From Gammaproteobacteria bacterium (GTDB taxonomy: Bacteria; Pseudomonadota; Gammaproteobacteria; Pseudomonadales; UBA3067), in the NCBI GenBank assembly GCA_019090565.1, contig JAHRVS010000058.1:1-7920 (forward strand): DNA of 7,920 bases, given 5' to 3'. Within the stretch, counting starts at the first letter, position 1; every line of letters starts with the position of its first letter. Of the stretch, positions 6,597-7,920 are shown piece by piece. The translations under genes and the position numbers were made by a program. The notes beneath the pieces are model-generated. The model was not told where the DNA came from. It worked only from the letters and a program-made list of their open reading frames with translations, and did no database searches.

Positions 6597-7877
6597 TCAA
6601 TTCAAATCACTATTGTCCTGCTTCCCGGACAATCCAAATAAAGACTGCGCCCACTCCAACAGGTCATCCCTGCCATCCACACCGGCTTTTTTCAAGGCCT
6701 GGCTGGGCTCGTGCATAATTTTATTACTCAAGCTATGGGCAAACCGTGCCATAGCCTCTTCAGGGTCAAGACCACTTCGCAGATTTCGAAGCGCCTTCTC
6801 CATTTCATTCTGCTTTAGTACGTCCATTTTTTGGCGATAAGCACGCAATGTCTTAACGGCATCCAGCTCACGCAGGCCTTCCATAAAATCCACAACGCGG
6901 CTTTCGATGATTTTCTCCGCTTCTGCTGCCGCAGTTTTACGGGAGTTCATATTATCTTCAACAACGCCTTGTAGGTCGTCAACGGTATAGAGATAAATAT
7001 CTTCAAGCTCGGCCACTTGGGGCTCAATATCTCTCGGGACCGCAATATCGACCATAAAAATAGGTTTGTGCTTTCGCTTTTTGAGCGCAGACTCCACCGC
7101 GCCTTTTCCTAAAATAGGGACGGGGCTGGCTGTGGACGAAATAACAATATCCGCTTCGTGGAGGTGACAAGGCAACTCTTCTAGGGTAAACCCTTTTCCA
7201 CCAAAGTTTTCTGCCACCGAATGCGCGCGCTCTAACGTTCGGTTCGCCACCATGATATGAGATACCCCATTCTCGCTAAGGTGCTTGGCTACAAGTTCAA
7301 TCATTTCACCCGCACCAATCAACAGTGCTGTGGTTTCCCGCAAGTCCGTAAAAATATGTTTTGCCAAGTTGGTTGCGGCGAAAGCAATAGAAACTGGGTT
7401 GCGACCGATTTCAGTGTCAGTACGGACCTGCTTGGCAACGGAAAAAGAATGCTGAAATAAACGACTAAGCTGAGAACCCGCCGCACCCGAGTTTCTGGCA
7501 AGGCTATATGCAGATTTCATCTGCCCCAGTATTTGCGGCTCTCCAAGCACCATGGAATCAAGCCCACTGGCAACTCTCAGAGCATGGCGCACTGCGTGGT
7601 TCCCCGAAAACAGGTAGGTGCTTTCGCTCAAATCAGCGATTGAGAGCTGCCGGTAGTCGGCCAGCCAATTTACCAGCTCATCGCCACCCCCCGCTTCATC
7701 ACGGGCACAGTATAACTCTGTACGATTACAGGTAGAAAGAATGGTCAATTCAGTCAAATTTGTTTTTTTAAGCGCCGACTGCAAAGCGGAGGCCATTGAT
7801 TCGGTTGAGAAAGAGACTTTTTCCCGCAAATCAATAGAGGCAGTTCGGTGATTAATACCCAGTGTCAAAAGAGCCAT
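6597..7877 (-). CDS. hemA: Glutamyl-tRNA reductase
   Basis: NADPH-dependent reduction of glutamyl-tRNA(Glu) to glutamate-1-semialdehyde, the first committed step of C5-pathway tetrapyrrole and heme synthesis in the cytosol. At 426 residues it is of family length. The N-terminal catalytic domain starts with LGINHRTA and has the nucleophile C50 in LSTCNRTELY, then VASGLDSMVLGEPQILGQ (102-119) and the family-typical QVRTDTEIG (150-158). The NADPH-binding domain has LLIGAGEMIELVAKHL (185-200), ANRT (211-214), ISSTASP (246-252) and VDIAVPRDIEP (276-286). A C-terminal dimerisation helix region ends the protein. In Salmonella, Cys170 is needed for heme binding and feedback; the matching position here is Thr169. 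It is first in the - strand string hemA-prfA-prmC-moeB. Only 43 upstream bases are in the window, with no clear Shine-Dalgarno or promoter. Confidence 0.98.
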   Translation of the reverse strand: MALLTLGINHRTASIDLREKVSFSTESMASALQSALKKTNLTELTILSTCNRTELYCARDEAGGGDELVNWLADYRQLSIADLSESTYLFSGNHAVRHALRVASGLDSMVLGEPQILGQMKSAYSLARNSGAAGSQLSRLFQHSFSVAKQVRTDTEIGRNPVSIAFAATNLAKHIFTDLRETTALLIGAGEMIELVAKHLSENGVSHIMVANRTLERAHSVAENFGGKGFTLEELPCHLHEADIVISSTASPVPILGKGAVESALKKRKHKPIFMVDIAVPRDIEPQVAELEDIYLYTVDDLQGVVEDNMNSRKTAAAEAEKIIESRVVDFMEGLRELDAVKTLRAYRQKMDVLKQNEMEKALRNLRSGLDPEEAMARFAHSLSNKIMHEPSQALKKAGVDGRDDLLEWAQSLFGLSGKQDNSDLN

Positions 7878-7920
7878 ATAACTTTATATTCAACGCAACA
7901 GGAAGCGGATTTTGCGCCAA

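Noticed and set aside
6576..6600. TTGACA on the - strand just after the hemA stop, as a possible promoter for prfA
   Set aside because: No -10-like hexamer follows at 16-18 bases; the 21-base gap fits an operon better.
7878..7920. TATAAA on the - strand just before hemA, and AGGAAG on the + strand (7900-7905) as a possible ribosome site for a divergent gene
   Set aside because: No matching -35 is present, the -10 would make hemA leaderless, and no + strand start codon lies within the window.

Overview
This window is a stretch of ordinary core chromosome from a gammaproteobacterium, probably a marine or pseudomonad-like lineage. Three things point there: an RNase E whose catalytic half aligns almost residue for residue with the Escherichia coli enzyme, the gene order hemA-prfA-prmC-moeB (from memory the order seen in Pseudomonas, where murI follows), and an RNase E tail carrying an Asn-Asp-Pro-Arg motif of the kind known from pseudomonads rather than the E. 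coli scaffold. I cannot name a genus from sequence alone.

Layout. Positions 1-660 hold no convincing gene. This is the leader and promoter region of rne, and probably also the upstream region of a divergent gene beyond the left edge. It contains at least six inverted repeats, including a perfect 12-bp stem followed by a T run (214-258) and a stem that occupies the rne translation start region (624-656). rne (661-3645, + strand) encodes a 994-residue RNase E with an intact catalytic half and a long, low-complexity, basic tail. Positions 3646-3831 form the convergent intergenic region, with a 17-bp inverted repeat (3663-3706) and a likely bidirectional terminator (about 3766-3802). From 7877 back to 3832 on the - strand runs a tight gene string: hemA, prfA, prmC, moeB. 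The gaps are 21 and 34 bases, then an 11-base overlap, so it is probably one operon. The last 43 bases are the start of the region upstream of hemA.

How the genes work together. HemA makes glutamate-1-semialdehyde from glutamyl-tRNA, the first committed step to heme. PrfA is peptide chain release factor 1, and PrmC methylates the glutamine of its GGQ motif, so enzyme and substrate are encoded side by side. MoeB is a ThiF-type adenylyltransferase that activates a ubiquitin-like sulfur carrier, classically MoaD of molybdopterin synthase. RNase E is the main mRNA-decay and RNA-processing endonuclease and is known in E. coli to control its own mRNA through a structured 5' leader. The long leader here fits such control.

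I see no mobile element, CRISPR array, tRNA, rRNA or evident new defence or metabolic system. The points most worth a second look are the rne leader, the repeat motifs in the RNase E tail and the inverted repeat after rne.
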